Source: Hominenteromicrobium mulieris
Lineage (GTDB): Bacteria; Bacillota; Clostridia; Oscillospirales; Acutalibacteraceae
Reading direction: 5' to 3' (one strand)
Length of the DNA: 64,000 bases
Assembly (NCBI RefSeq): GCF_020687165.1
Contig: NZ_JAJEQC010000001.1
A program made the translations under genes and the position numbers. Under the pieces are notes generated by a model that was not told the origin of the DNA, made no database searches, and was given only the letters and a program-made list of their open reading frames with translations. Position 1 is the first letter of the stretch, and each line of letters begins with the position of its first letter. This document shows positions 24,142 to 31,753 of this stretch, piece after piece.

Positions 24142-25053
24142 ATGCCGGTCAATCGGGCAAAATTTCACTTCGATAATACATACGCCGGTATGGATATGCT
24201 GTACGGGCCATATGTTCTGTATCAGATCGGGGACTTAAGCTGCGAAGCAGGTTACCAGACCTTTGAGCACGAACAGGCGGTCTACGAAATCACGTACGTG
24301 CTTTCCGGCACCGGTGCATTTTATGTAGATGATACGGTGTACACCATGCAGAAGGGTGACCTGCTCCTTGTGCGCAAGGGACAGATGCACAACATCATCT
24401 CGGCGGAGATCGAACCGCTGCGTTTCTTTTATCTCGGCTTTGATTTTGTAGAGCCGATCGTAAATGAGAAGATTGCACAGCTTAAGAGCTTTTTCGATAC
24501 GAACGAGCAGGTGCAGTTTCATAACGCGGTCAGCTTACAGGACACGTTCATGCGCGTGCTTTCCGAATTCATTTCGGACGACGTACTCTCGAACCTTTTG
24601 ATTGAAGCGTACATGCAGGAGATCATCTGCGGCGTATACCGCATTTTCAGCCGAAAGTTCTACAAAAACTACTTACTGAGCGGCAGCAATAATTCCGATG
24701 AAAAGCTCGTCTACGATGTCATCAATTACATTGATGTGCACCTTGAGTCCATGGAAAATCTCAGCGCGCTCAGTGCGGAGTTTGGGTACAGTTATACCCA
24801 TATTGCGCAGAAGTTCTCTGCGTTTACGGGCGAAAGCCTGAAATCCTATCACACAAAGCGGCGCTTTGAAAAATCAAACGAGTATCTTCGTCAGGGATAT
24901 TCCGTTACAAAAGTCGCCGAGTTGATGGGCTTCAAATCGATCCATGCGTTCAGCCGCGCTTACAAAAAATATGTGGGCATGGCGCCGCGTGAATATAAAA
25001 AATGGGCTGAGGAGGATAAAAAGAATCTTCCGCAGCCCGCAGAAAATTCTTAA
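24142..25053 (+). CDS. AraC family transcriptional regulator
   Basis: The 303-residue protein has an N-terminal cupin sensor (YEITYVLSGTGAFYVDDTVYTMQKGDLLLVRKGQMHNI) and a C-terminal double helix-turn-helix: LSALSAEFGYSYTHIAQKFSAFTGESLKSYHTKRR and VTKVAELMGFKSIHAFSRAYKKYVGMAPREYKK. It probably senses a sugar or derived metabolite and activates the two genes that follow 15 bases downstream. TATAAT at 24110-24115 may be its -10 box. Confidence 0.88.
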   Translation: MPVNRAKFHFDNTYAGMDMLYGPYVLYQIGDLSCEAGYQTFEHEQAVYEITYVLSGTGAFYVDDTVYTMQKGDLLLVRKGQMHNIISAEIEPLRFFYLGFDFVEPIVNEKIAQLKSFFDTNEQVQFHNAVSLQDTFMRVLSEFISDDVLSNLLIEAYMQEIICGVYRIFSRKFYKNYLLSGSNNSDEKLVYDVINYIDVHLESMENLSALSAEFGYSYTHIAQKFSAFTGESLKSYHTKRRFEKSNEYLRQGYSVTKVAELMGFKSIHAFSRAYKKYVGMAPREYKKWAEEDKKNLPQPAENS

Positions 25054-25068
25054 AGGAGTTGTATTCCA

Positions 25069-26121
25069 ATGAAAGTTGCCGTTATTGGTTGCGGTACGAT
25101 CGCAAATGCAGCACACATCCCGTCTTACATGAACAACCCGGAGGCAGAAATCAAGTATTTCTGCGACATCATCCCGGAGCGCGCACAGGCTGCCGTTGAA
25201 AAGTACGGCTGCGGCACCGCTGTTGTGGATTATCACGATGTCCTGGCAGACCCGGAAGTTGAAGCTGTTTCCGTCTGCACCCCGAACAATGTTCACCCGA
25301 CTATTTCCATTGACGCATTGCGCGCAGGCAAGAATGTTTTGTGCGAGAAGCCGGCTGCAAGAACCTACAAGGAAGCCCTTGAGATGCAGAAGGTTCAGCA
25401 CGAGACCGGCAAGGTGCTCAATATCGGTGTTGTCAACCGCTTCAATGACAGCGTTAACCTCATCAAAAAGTATATCGACGACGGCAAGCTCGGCGATATC
25501 TACCATGTACATGCCAGCTTCCGTGCACACCGTTCCATTCCGGGCCTCGGCGGCGCGTTCACCACAAAGGCGATTGCAGGTGGCGGTGCTCTGATTGACT
25601 GGGGTGTACATTACCTTGATATCGTTATGTACTGCTGCGGCGACCCGAAGGTTAAGACCGTTACGGGTGAAGCCTTCTGCGAGCTTGGCAAGGACATGAA
25701 GGGCTATGCATACACCGACATGTGGGCAGGTCCCCCGAAGTACGACGGCACCTACGACGTGGACGACTCCGTTGTCGGCATGATCCGTACCGAAGGCCCG
25801 GTCATCTCTCTGCACGGCGCTTGGGCGCAGAACATCGGTGAAAACGAGTGTTACATCGACTTCATGGGCGATAAGGGTGGCATCCGTCTCCAGTACGGCA
25901 AGGATTTCACCGTTTACAGCTCCGAGTACGGTGCACTCACGGAGTATAAGCCTGTCTTTAAGATGCGCGACCACTTCCAGAACGAGATTGACGCATTCAT
26001 CGACTGCATCAAGACCGGCAAGAAGCTGCCGTCTCACATCGACACCGTTATCATCACGGCACAGATGATGCAGGCGATTTACGATTCCTCCGAGCAGCAC
26101 AAAGAGATCACGCTGGGCTAA
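25069..26121 (+). CDS. Gfo/Idh/MocA family NAD(P)-dependent oxidoreductase
   Basis: The 350-residue protein begins KVAVIGCGTIANAAHIPSYMNN (Rossmann fold), has VSVCTPNNVH and the EKP motif in VLCEKPAARTYKEALEM, and LIDWGVHYLDIVMY with the conserved His and Asp. It oxidises or reduces a sugar, inositol or similar polyol. Codon use is very regular, suggesting high expression. It is 15 bases after the AraC gene and 31 before the isomerase-like gene, one operon. Confidence 0.92.
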   Translation: MKVAVIGCGTIANAAHIPSYMNNPEAEIKYFCDIIPERAQAAVEKYGCGTAVVDYHDVLADPEVEAVSVCTPNNVHPTISIDALRAGKNVLCEKPAARTYKEALEMQKVQHETGKVLNIGVVNRFNDSVNLIKKYIDDGKLGDIYHVHASFRAHRSIPGLGGAFTTKAIAGGGALIDWGVHYLDIVMYCCGDPKVKTVTGEAFCELGKDMKGYAYTDMWAGPPKYDGTYDVDDSVVGMIRTEGPVISLHGAWAQNIGENECYIDFMGDKGGIRLQYGKDFTVYSSEYGALTEYKPVFKMRDHFQNEIDAFIDCIKTGKKLPSHIDTVIITAQMMQAIYDSSEQHKEITLG

Positions 26122-26152
26122 GCTCCCTGTGCATTAAGAAAGGAAATTGCTT

Positions 26153-26992
26153 ATGTATCCCTTTTCTATCGGCGTTCTGATGGACGGCTTCCGCACCGAT
26201 ACGCTCACGGCTCTCGATAAAGCTGTTGCAGTCGGCGCGACCGGTATTCAGGTTTACGCAACAAAAGGCGAAATGGCGCCCGAGAATATGAACGCAGAAG
26301 CACGCCGCGAATTTTTGAAGCGCGTGAAGGATCACGGTCTGACGATCTCTGCGCTGTGCGGCGACCTCGGCCACGGCTTCAACGACCCGAAGCTGAACCC
26401 GGAGCTCATTGAAAAATCCAAACGCATCGTAGACCTTGCAAAGGACCTCGAGACCGATGTGATCACAACGCATATCGGTGTTGTACCGAACGACCCGAGC
26501 CACCCGCGCTATGCAATCATGCAGGATGCTTGCGGCCAGCTTGCGGCGTATGCAGACTCCATGCAGGCACACTTCGCCGTGGAGACCGGCCCGGAGATTG
26601 CAACAACGCTGAAGGGGTTCCTTGACAGCCTCCATTCCAAGGGTGTTTCCGTCAACCTTGATCCGGCAAACTTTGTCATGGTCACGGGCGACGACCCGGT
26701 TCAGGCGGTCTACACGCTGAAGGATTACATTGTGCACACACATGCAAAAGACGGCAAGCGTCTGCATTATGTCAGCCCGGAGATCCTGTACGGCATGGAG
26801 GAATCCGACATGCTGAACGACGCTTCCTTCATTGAGCTTCCGCTCGGCGAAGGCGACGTAGATTTCCCGGCGTACTTCAAGGCGCTGAACGACATCGGCT
26901 ATAAGGGCTTCCTGACGATCGAACGTGAAGTCGGCGACGACCCCGAGGGCGATATCCGCAAGGCGGCAGATTACATCCGCAGCCTGATTTGA
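26153..26992 (+). CDS. Sugar phosphate isomerase/epimerase-like TIM barrel protein
   Basis: The 279-residue protein has the AP-endonuclease-2/xylose-isomerase-like barrel: IQVYATKGEMAPENM, TISALCGDLGHGFND, VITTHIGVV, FAVETGPE (metal ligand Glu), VSVNLDPANFVM, VHTHAKDG and GYKGFLTIERE. Such proteins epimerise or isomerise sugars or inositol derivatives and are commonly paired with Gfo/Idh/MocA enzymes, as here. ATG 26153 with AAGAAAGGA upstream is preferred to TTG 26147. Confidence 0.88.
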   Translation: MYPFSIGVLMDGFRTDTLTALDKAVAVGATGIQVYATKGEMAPENMNAEARREFLKRVKDHGLTISALCGDLGHGFNDPKLNPELIEKSKRIVDLAKDLETDVITTHIGVVPNDPSHPRYAIMQDACGQLAAYADSMQAHFAVETGPEIATTLKGFLDSLHSKGVSVNLDPANFVMVTGDDPVQAVYTLKDYIVHTHAKDGKRLHYVSPEILYGMEESDMLNDASFIELPLGEGDVDFPAYFKALNDIGYKGFLTIEREVGDDPEGDIRKAADYIRSLI

Positions 26993-27006
26993 TTTTAAAA
27001 AGCACA

Positions 27007-27042
27007 GAAGGAGAACGGTTTCGGCCGCTCTCCTTTTTGCAT
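27007..27042 (+). terminator. Intrinsic terminator of the sugar operon
   Basis: AGGAGA and TCTCCT form the outer stem with CGG/CCG inside, followed by TTTTTG. Confidence 0.75.
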
Positions 27043-27300
27043 CATAACTTTTTGCTGCGTCTGACGCATGGCCCAACGGTGTTTTACGTGTATGCCGCAA
27101 CGGTTGAAAGTGCGGATATCCCAATCACGCTGCAGGCGAATGAAACGATCGATTACAAATTTCTGCCGTATGACAAATTCTGCGATTTCGTACAGTCCGT
27201 GGCGTTTGCCGCTTCCCTTCGGGAACGTTTTCCGGCGTATCAAAACGCGCTCGAAACATATGTAAAGCAAGTTTTGAAAGACGCAACTTGCAAAAAATGA
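27043..27300 (+). pseudogene. C-terminal remnant of a NUDIX hydrolase
   Basis: The frame ending at 27300 reads TVFYVYAATVESADIPITLQANE and later YKFLPYDKFCDFVQSVAFAASL, which resembles the beta strand and helix after the Nudix box of YfcD-like NUDIX hydrolases (substrate-side tail, ANETxDYKFLP). The Nudix box itself is missing; the sequence left of it is a terminator. It therefore looks like a truncated, probably non-functional copy, or a chance similarity. No start or ribosome binding site is present. Confidence 0.5.
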
Positions 27301-27338
27301 CGGGGGGAAAATCAATTATTCATTTGTATGCTTTCCTG

Positions 27339-27400
27339 TTGAATTTTGGTGTTTGCTGTGTTAAAATCTCAAACGGATTAAAAACAGGCGCTTCGCCTGT
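27339..27400 (+). promoter_or_regulatory. Promoter and leader hairpin of the YitT gene
   Basis: TTGAAT (27339-27344) and TAAAAT (27362-27367) are 17 bases apart. The leader then has a perfect ACAGGCG-CTT-CGCCTGT hairpin (27384-27400) and a ribosome binding-like GAGGAAAG before the ATG at 27422. Confidence 0.55.
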
Positions 27401-27421
27401 AATGAGGAAAGTTGGCGCAGT

Positions 27422-28306
27422 ATGAATAACCCGATTCAAAATGTTAAGGAAAAGCTTACAAAACAGAATTTAAAGACGTTTATGCTCATCACGTTCGGCA
27501 CCTTTGTTTTTGCCATCGGCACTTATTTCTTTAAATTTCCGAATAATTTTTCCACCGGCGGCGTGAGCGGTATCTCTATTCTGCTCGGTCATATTTTTCC
27601 GTCGTTCTCCACAGCGGGTATCATGTGGATTATCAATATCATCTTGCTCATCGTCGGTTTTATCATTTTGGGACGCGGTTTCGGTGTGCTTACCGTGTAT
27701 TGTAGCATGCTGCTTTCGTTTTTGACGTGGCTGCTTGAAAAGCTCGTTCCGCTTTCTAAGCCGCTTACCGACCAGCCGTTCCTCGAGCTGTGCTACGGTA
27801 TGATGCTGCCGGCGGTCGGCTCGGCGATCCTCTTTAACTGCAACGCTTCGAGCGGCGGCACGGATATTGTTGCGATGATCCTCAAAAAGTACACGAGTCT
27901 TGATATCGGCAAAGCGCTGCTCGTCAGCGATACGCTCATCGCGTTTTCCGCGATGTTTGTATTCGATATCCGCACAGGCCTGTTTTCGCTGCTCGGTCTT
28001 GCTATCAAGGCGTTCATGGTCGATTCCGTGATTGAAGGTATTAACCTCTGCAAATATTTCTCCATTGTCACCACGCACCCGGAGGAGATTTGCGATTACA
28101 TCATTCACAAGATGAACCGCAGTTCGACCATTGTGGATGCCACAGGCGCGTATTCGCATGAGGGTTGCAAGGTCGTCATGGTTGCGTGCAGACGCGGTGA
28201 AGCTGTGAAGCTCCGCGCGTATGTCCGTTCCGTCGATAAAAAGGCATTTATGTTCATCACGAATACGAGCGAGATCATCGGCAAGGGCTTCCGTTCTGTT
28301 GAATGA
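27422..28306 (+). CDS. YitT family (DUF161/DUF2179) membrane protein
   Basis: The 294-residue protein has five hydrophobic segments, starting FMLITFGTFVFAIGTYFFKFPNNFSTGGVSGISILL (the family GGVxG motif), SSGGTDIVAMIL, and a soluble C-terminal DUF2179 domain with IIHKMNRSSTIVDATGAYS and VVMVACRRGEAVKLRAYVRSVDKKAFMFITNTSEIIGKGF. Function unknown; often called YitT, a possible transporter. It has its own promoter and terminator. Confidence 0.93.
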   Translation: MNNPIQNVKEKLTKQNLKTFMLITFGTFVFAIGTYFFKFPNNFSTGGVSGISILLGHIFPSFSTAGIMWIINIILLIVGFIILGRGFGVLTVYCSMLLSFLTWLLEKLVPLSKPLTDQPFLELCYGMMLPAVGSAILFNCNASSGGTDIVAMILKKYTSLDIGKALLVSDTLIAFSAMFVFDIRTGLFSLLGLAIKAFMVDSVIEGINLCKYFSIVTTHPEEICDYIIHKMNRSSTIVDATGAYSHEGCKVVMVACRRGEAVKLRAYVRSVDKKAFMFITNTSEIIGKGFRSVE

Positions 28307-28325
28307 CCGTACATAAAAGTTTTTG

Positions 28326-28356
28326 GCAGCGCATCGTTTCGGTGTGCTGCTTTTTT
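28326..28356 (+). terminator. Intrinsic terminator of the YitT gene
   Basis: GCAGC-GCATC with GGTG-TGCTGC form a stem around GTTTC, followed by TTTTTT. Confidence 0.85.
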
Positions 28357-28365
28357 ACAGGCGAA

Positions 28366-28428
28366 AATTTAATTTAGTATTGACTTAATTAAAATTCGTG
28401 CTATAATTTAATTTAGCAAATACTTAAT
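28366..28428 (+). promoter_or_regulatory. Promoter overlapped by two direct repeats (predicted ArsR-type operators)
   Basis: TTGACT (28380-28385) and TATAAT (28402-28407) are 16 bases apart. Two 24-base repeats, 28366-28389 and 28405-28428, share AATTTAATTTAG and ACTTAAT and differ at 4 positions between. The first covers the -35 box and the second starts within the -10 box. Each half contains an imperfect palindrome. Autoregulation by the ArsR part of the next protein is likely. Confidence 0.7.
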
Positions 28429-28440
28429 CAGGAGGACGCT

Positions 28441-29256
28441 ATGGGGTCAACAGCTATGATGTTCAAAGCACTGGCAGATGAAAACCGCCTTTTGCTGCTG
28501 CGCCTTTTGCTGCGCCGCAACTGTTGCGTGCGCGCACTGGCAAGACAGCTGGATATTTCGGAAGCGGCGGTTTCACAGCATTTAAAAGTTCTGCGTGAAG
28601 CGGGGCTCATTTTCGGCGAAAAGTGCGGTTATTTCATGCACTATACCGTCAATCGCGCGGCGCTTAAAGAACTCAGCAGCCAGCTCTCTCGCATGGCGTT
28701 TTCCGCAGAGCAGTTGCCCTGCACACCGCAGCATGGCGGGTGCAGCCGTGCGGAATATGACAAATGCCGAAACGCGGCGCAGCCGCAGGCGGAGCATATT
28801 CTGCACGTAGCAGAAAATAGAATATTTGATTCGAAAGGAAGCATGAACATGAAAATCGCGGTAACGTATCAGAACGGACTGGTTTTCCAGCATTTCGGCC
28901 ATTCCGAAGCGTTTAAGATCTATGAGATTGAGAACGGCGAAGTTAAAAATGCAGAGGTCGCGCCCACAAATGGCAGCGGCCACGGTGCACTGGCTGGCTT
29001 TTTGAAGCAGCACGGCGTGAATGCGCTCATCTGCGGCGGCATCGGCGGCGGTGCGCGCACGGCGCTTGCAGAAGCGGGCATCGAGTTGTATCCCGGTGTT
29101 TCCGGCAGCGCGGACGCGGCGGTCAATTCGCTGCTGAACGGCACACTGCTCTATAACCCGGATACCGTCTGCGCACACCATCACCACGAGGGCGGTCATG
29201 ACTGCGGCAGCCATAGCTGCGGGGAAGATAAGCACGGCTGCGCGGGCAATCATTGA
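28441..29256 (+). CDS. In-frame fusion of ArsR regulator and NifX/NifB-type (Fe-Mo cofactor) domain
   Basis: The 271-residue product begins with an ArsR winged helix (ALADENRLLLLRLLLRRNCCVRALARQL, AAVSQHLKVLREAGLI) to about residue 85, then a Cys-containing linker, then from about residue 135 a dinitrogenase iron-molybdenum-type domain: MKIAVTYQNGLVFQHFGHSEAF, ALICGGIGGGARTALAEAGIELYPGVSGSADAAVNSLL, ending in a His/Cys-rich tail (HHHHEGGHDCGSHSC). An internal ATG at 28843/28849 has AAAGGAAG just upstream, so a separate C-terminal protein could also be made. It may sense metal and store or carry a metal cluster. Strong operator-like repeats precede it. Confidence 0.82.
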   Translation: MGSTAMMFKALADENRLLLLRLLLRRNCCVRALARQLDISEAAVSQHLKVLREAGLIFGEKCGYFMHYTVNRAALKELSSQLSRMAFSAEQLPCTPQHGGCSRAEYDKCRNAAQPQAEHILHVAENRIFDSKGSMNMKIAVTYQNGLVFQHFGHSEAFKIYEIENGEVKNAEVAPTNGSGHGALAGFLKQHGVNALICGGIGGGARTALAEAGIELYPGVSGSADAAVNSLLNGTLLYNPDTVCAHHHHEGGHDCGSHSCGEDKHGCAGNH

Positions 29257-29264
29257 TTTACCGG

Positions 29265-29305
29265 AAGGGTCATTTCGGCATTTGCTGCGATGACCTTTCT
29301 TTTTC
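29265..29305 (+). terminator. Intrinsic terminator
   Basis: AAGGGTCAT (29265-29273) pairs with ATGACCTTT (29290-29298; one G-T) and is followed by CTTTTTC. Confidence 0.7.
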
Positions 29306-29325
29306 TTTACAAACCGCGAAACTGT

Positions 29326-29354
29326 TTGAAAACACGCGATTTCTGTGTTATACT
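29326..29354 (+). promoter_or_regulatory. Promoter of the HD gene
   Basis: TTGAAA at 29326-29331 and TATACT at 29349-29354 are 17 bases apart. Confidence 0.68.
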
Positions 29355-29392
29355 ATACGCAGAGTTTGAAATTTATCTACGGGAGGACAAGC

Positions 29393-29977
29393 ATGTCGAA
29401 TCCGTACAGAGAGGAATTTATCTCCATTTATACACAGAATATCACGCGCGAGGGCTCGCAGAAGCTTTTGGCGTGGCTGGATACCACCGATTTTTACACC
29501 GCGCCGGCAAGCACAAAGTTTCACTGTGCCTGCGAAAGCGGCCTTGTGATGCACAGCCTGAATGTCTACAAGGCGATGCGCGAGCGTTGGTTTGACGAGG
29601 GCGACAGTGAAGAAAGCTTTGCGATATGTGCGCTGCTGCACGACGTGTGCAAATCGCAGTTTTATAAGACCTCCACGCGCAACGTGAAAAATGACGAGAC
29701 CGGGCAGTGGGAAAAGCGTCCGTTTTACACGGTGGACGATGCATTCCCGTTCGGTCACGGTGAAAAATCCGTTTACCTCATCGAGCGTTTTATGCGTCTA
29801 AAGCCCGTGGAGGCCATGGCAATCCGCTGGCACATGGGTGGCTTTGACGACGCGGCGAAGGGCGGCAGCTTTGCCATCAGCCTGGCATTTGACCGCTATC
29901 CGCTCGCCGTGAAACTGCACATGGCTGATTTGGAATCAACCTATCTGCGCGAAAAAGGTACCTCCGATGTGCGCTGA
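29393..29977 (+). CDS. HD-domain phosphohydrolase-like protein
   Basis: The 194-residue protein has MHSLNVYKAMRERW (first metal His), CALLHDVCKSQF with the HD pair, GHGEKSVYLIERFM and MAIRWHMGGFD, and a late LHMADLEST with the last Asp. It belongs to the HD superfamily of metal-dependent phosphohydrolases; substrate unknown, nucleotides possible. ATG 29393 with GGGAGGA upstream is chosen over an in-frame start at 29345. It lies 14 bases before the ABC ATPase gene. Confidence 0.86.
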   Translation: MSNPYREEFISIYTQNITREGSQKLLAWLDTTDFYTAPASTKFHCACESGLVMHSLNVYKAMRERWFDEGDSEESFAICALLHDVCKSQFYKTSTRNVKNDETGQWEKRPFYTVDDAFPFGHGEKSVYLIERFMRLKPVEAMAIRWHMGGFDDAAKGGSFAISLAFDRYPLAVKLHMADLESTYLREKGTSDVR

Positions 29978-29991
29978 GAGGCGGTGAGCAG

Positions 29992-30921
29992 ATGATCGCG
30001 ATACAAACTGCAAATTTAACGAAAAAATACGGTGACATCATTGCGATAAATGGCGTGGACCTTGAAGTGGAAGCCGGGGAGATCGTCGGCTGCCTCGGCC
30101 CGGAGAGATCCGGCAAAACGACGCTGCTGCGCCTTTTAACGGGTCTTGTGCGCCCGACGCTCGGCGACAGCACAGTGCTGGGACTTTCTTCTGTGAAAGA
30201 GAGTCGCAAACTGCGCGCGAAAAGCGGTATCGTTACCGATACGGCGGCCTGCATTGGCAGCATGAGCGCTCTGGAAAACCTGCTGATGTTCGCTTCCATG
30301 TATGGCATGCGCAAGGAGCAAGCCCGTACACATGCGGCGCAGCTTTTGAAGAAGCTTGACCTTTGGAACGCGCGCGACCGCAAGGTCTACACGTTTTCCG
30401 CAGAGATGTGCCGCCGGTTATCGCTGGCGCGTGCGCTTGTGCATCGCCCGCAGATCGTGTTTTCGGACGGTTTGCCCGGCGGCGAGCAAGCGGTATCGGA
30501 CGCAATGGTGCTGCGTACACTTTCGGATTATGCAAAGGAAACCGGCGCCACGGTGCTGCTTTGCACCGATCATCTTGAAAGCGCGGAGGAGATCTGCACA
30601 AGCTTTGCGGTGCTGGAGCACGGCTTTTTACGGGCGAGCGGCGACCTTTCGATGCTTACGGCCGCTTCTGAATTGACGCCTATGGCGGTAATCCGCGTGA
30701 GCGACACGCAGAAGATGCCGGAGGACTTCACACTGCATGATGGCGCGTGGGAAAAGCCAATCGAATCCGAAGCCGATATGCCGGAGCTTATTTCCGGGCT
30801 TGTGCGGGAGAATGTCGGCATTTACGAAGCATCCGTGTGTACGCCCACATTGCAGGATGTTTATTACGCGTTTGTGAAAAAGCCGGGAGAGGAGACACCG
30901 CATGAAGAAGCTGTTTTATAA
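29992..30921 (+). CDS. ABC transporter ATP-binding protein with degenerate catalytic motifs
   Basis: The 309-residue protein has the ABC fold with a Walker A motif GPERSGKTT (residues 36-44) and an H-loop His in LLCTDHLESA. The signature LSGGQ is replaced by FSAEM, and where the Walker B DEPT is expected it reads IVFSDGLPGG, so the catalytic Glu is Gly and the D-loop is lost. It probably binds but hydrolyses ATP poorly. A C-terminal extension of about 90 residues follows. Its last 20 bases overlap the permease gene, so they act together. Confidence 0.86.
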   Translation: MIAIQTANLTKKYGDIIAINGVDLEVEAGEIVGCLGPERSGKTTLLRLLTGLVRPTLGDSTVLGLSSVKESRKLRAKSGIVTDTAACIGSMSALENLLMFASMYGMRKEQARTHAAQLLKKLDLWNARDRKVYTFSAEMCRRLSLARALVHRPQIVFSDGLPGGEQAVSDAMVLRTLSDYAKETGATVLLCTDHLESAEEICTSFAVLEHGFLRASGDLSMLTAASELTPMAVIRVSDTQKMPEDFTLHDGAWEKPIESEADMPELISGLVRENVGIYEASVCTPTLQDVYYAFVKKPGEETPHEEAVL

Positions 30922-31753
30922 GCTGTTTTCCAAAGCGGAACGTGCACTCATGATGAAGGACCTTTCCGCTTTGTGCCGCCGCAGGCTGATCTTGACGTTG
31001 CTTATCGCACTGCCGCTCGTTTTTGCGGTGGCGTTCCCGCTTTTGTTCCTGTTCGTTTCCGCTATGGTTTCACCGGAATCCTCCGGTGTGGAGCAGTTTA
31101 AAAACCTGCTCGATAACATTCCGCAGGGGACGGACGAGCGCGCGCAGATGTTCTACATTTTCACGGCGTTTATCTCGCCGATGCTGTTTATGCTCATTCC
31201 GCTTTTATCGGCAATCATTACGGCTTCGTACACGTTTGCGGGCGAGCGGGCACACGGCACAATGGAAACGCTTCTGTTTGCGCCGTTCAGCGTGCGCCGC
31301 TTTTTGCAGGTGAAGGCGGCAAGCAGTGTTTTGGCTTCCGGGCTTGTCACGGCGGTTTCGTTTATTCTGTTCTTTGTCGCCACGGCTATCGGCGATACGG
31401 TTTTGAAAGCACCGTTTTTCTTTGACCTTTCATGGTTCGTTCTGGTGTTTTTGCTCTCGCCGGCCATCACGGTGCTGGGCGTTACGTTTGCTGCGATGCT
31501 GACCGTGAAAGCACGCTCCACAGCGGAATCCATTCAAATTTCCGGCTATATCGTGCTGCCGATTTTGCTCATTTTCATCGGGCAGATTATGGGCCTGTAT
31601 CGCTTGAACAGTATTGCACTTTTGGTTTTGACAGCGATCATCGTTGGGATCGACCTGTGTTTATTCAACTTCGGGTTCCGGCGCTTCACAGCCGAAAAGC
31701 TGCTGACGCGTCCGCCGGAAAAGCCGCGAAAGGAGAAAACCAATGTCTATTGA
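30902..31753 (+). CDS. ABC-2 type permease
   Basis: The 283-residue protein has six predicted transmembrane segments: near residues 30-50 (LTLLIALPLVFAVAFPLLFLFV), 90-115 (FMLIPLLSAIITASYTFAGERAHGTMETLLFAP carries the ABC-2 coupling region ERAxGTMExLL), 150-170, 185-205 and two C-terminal. It pairs with the preceding degenerate ATPase. Such exporters move small molecules, peptides or lipids; the substrate is unknown. It ends inside the start of the PHP gene. Confidence 0.85.
   Translation: MKKLFYKLFSKAERALMMKDLSALCRRRLILTLLIALPLVFAVAFPLLFLFVSAMVSPESSGVEQFKNLLDNIPQGTDERAQMFYIFTAFISPMLFMLIPLLSAIITASYTFAGERAHGTMETLLFAPFSVRRFLQVKAASSVLASGLVTAVSFILFFVATAIGDTVLKAPFFFDLSWFVLVFLLSPAITVLGVTFAAMLTVKARSTAESIQISGYIVLPILLIFIGQIMGLYRLNSIALLVLTAIIVGIDLCLFNFGFRRFTAEKLLTRPPEKPRKEKTNVY

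Noticed and set aside
24874..26100. Minus-strand frame of about 400 codons opposite the AraC and oxidoreductase genes
   Set aside because: It is antisense to genes with full family motifs and has no coherent motifs of its own.
26108..27124. Minus-strand frame opposite the isomerase gene
   Set aside because: It mirrors the codon structure of the real gene and continues across the terminator; no recognised domains.
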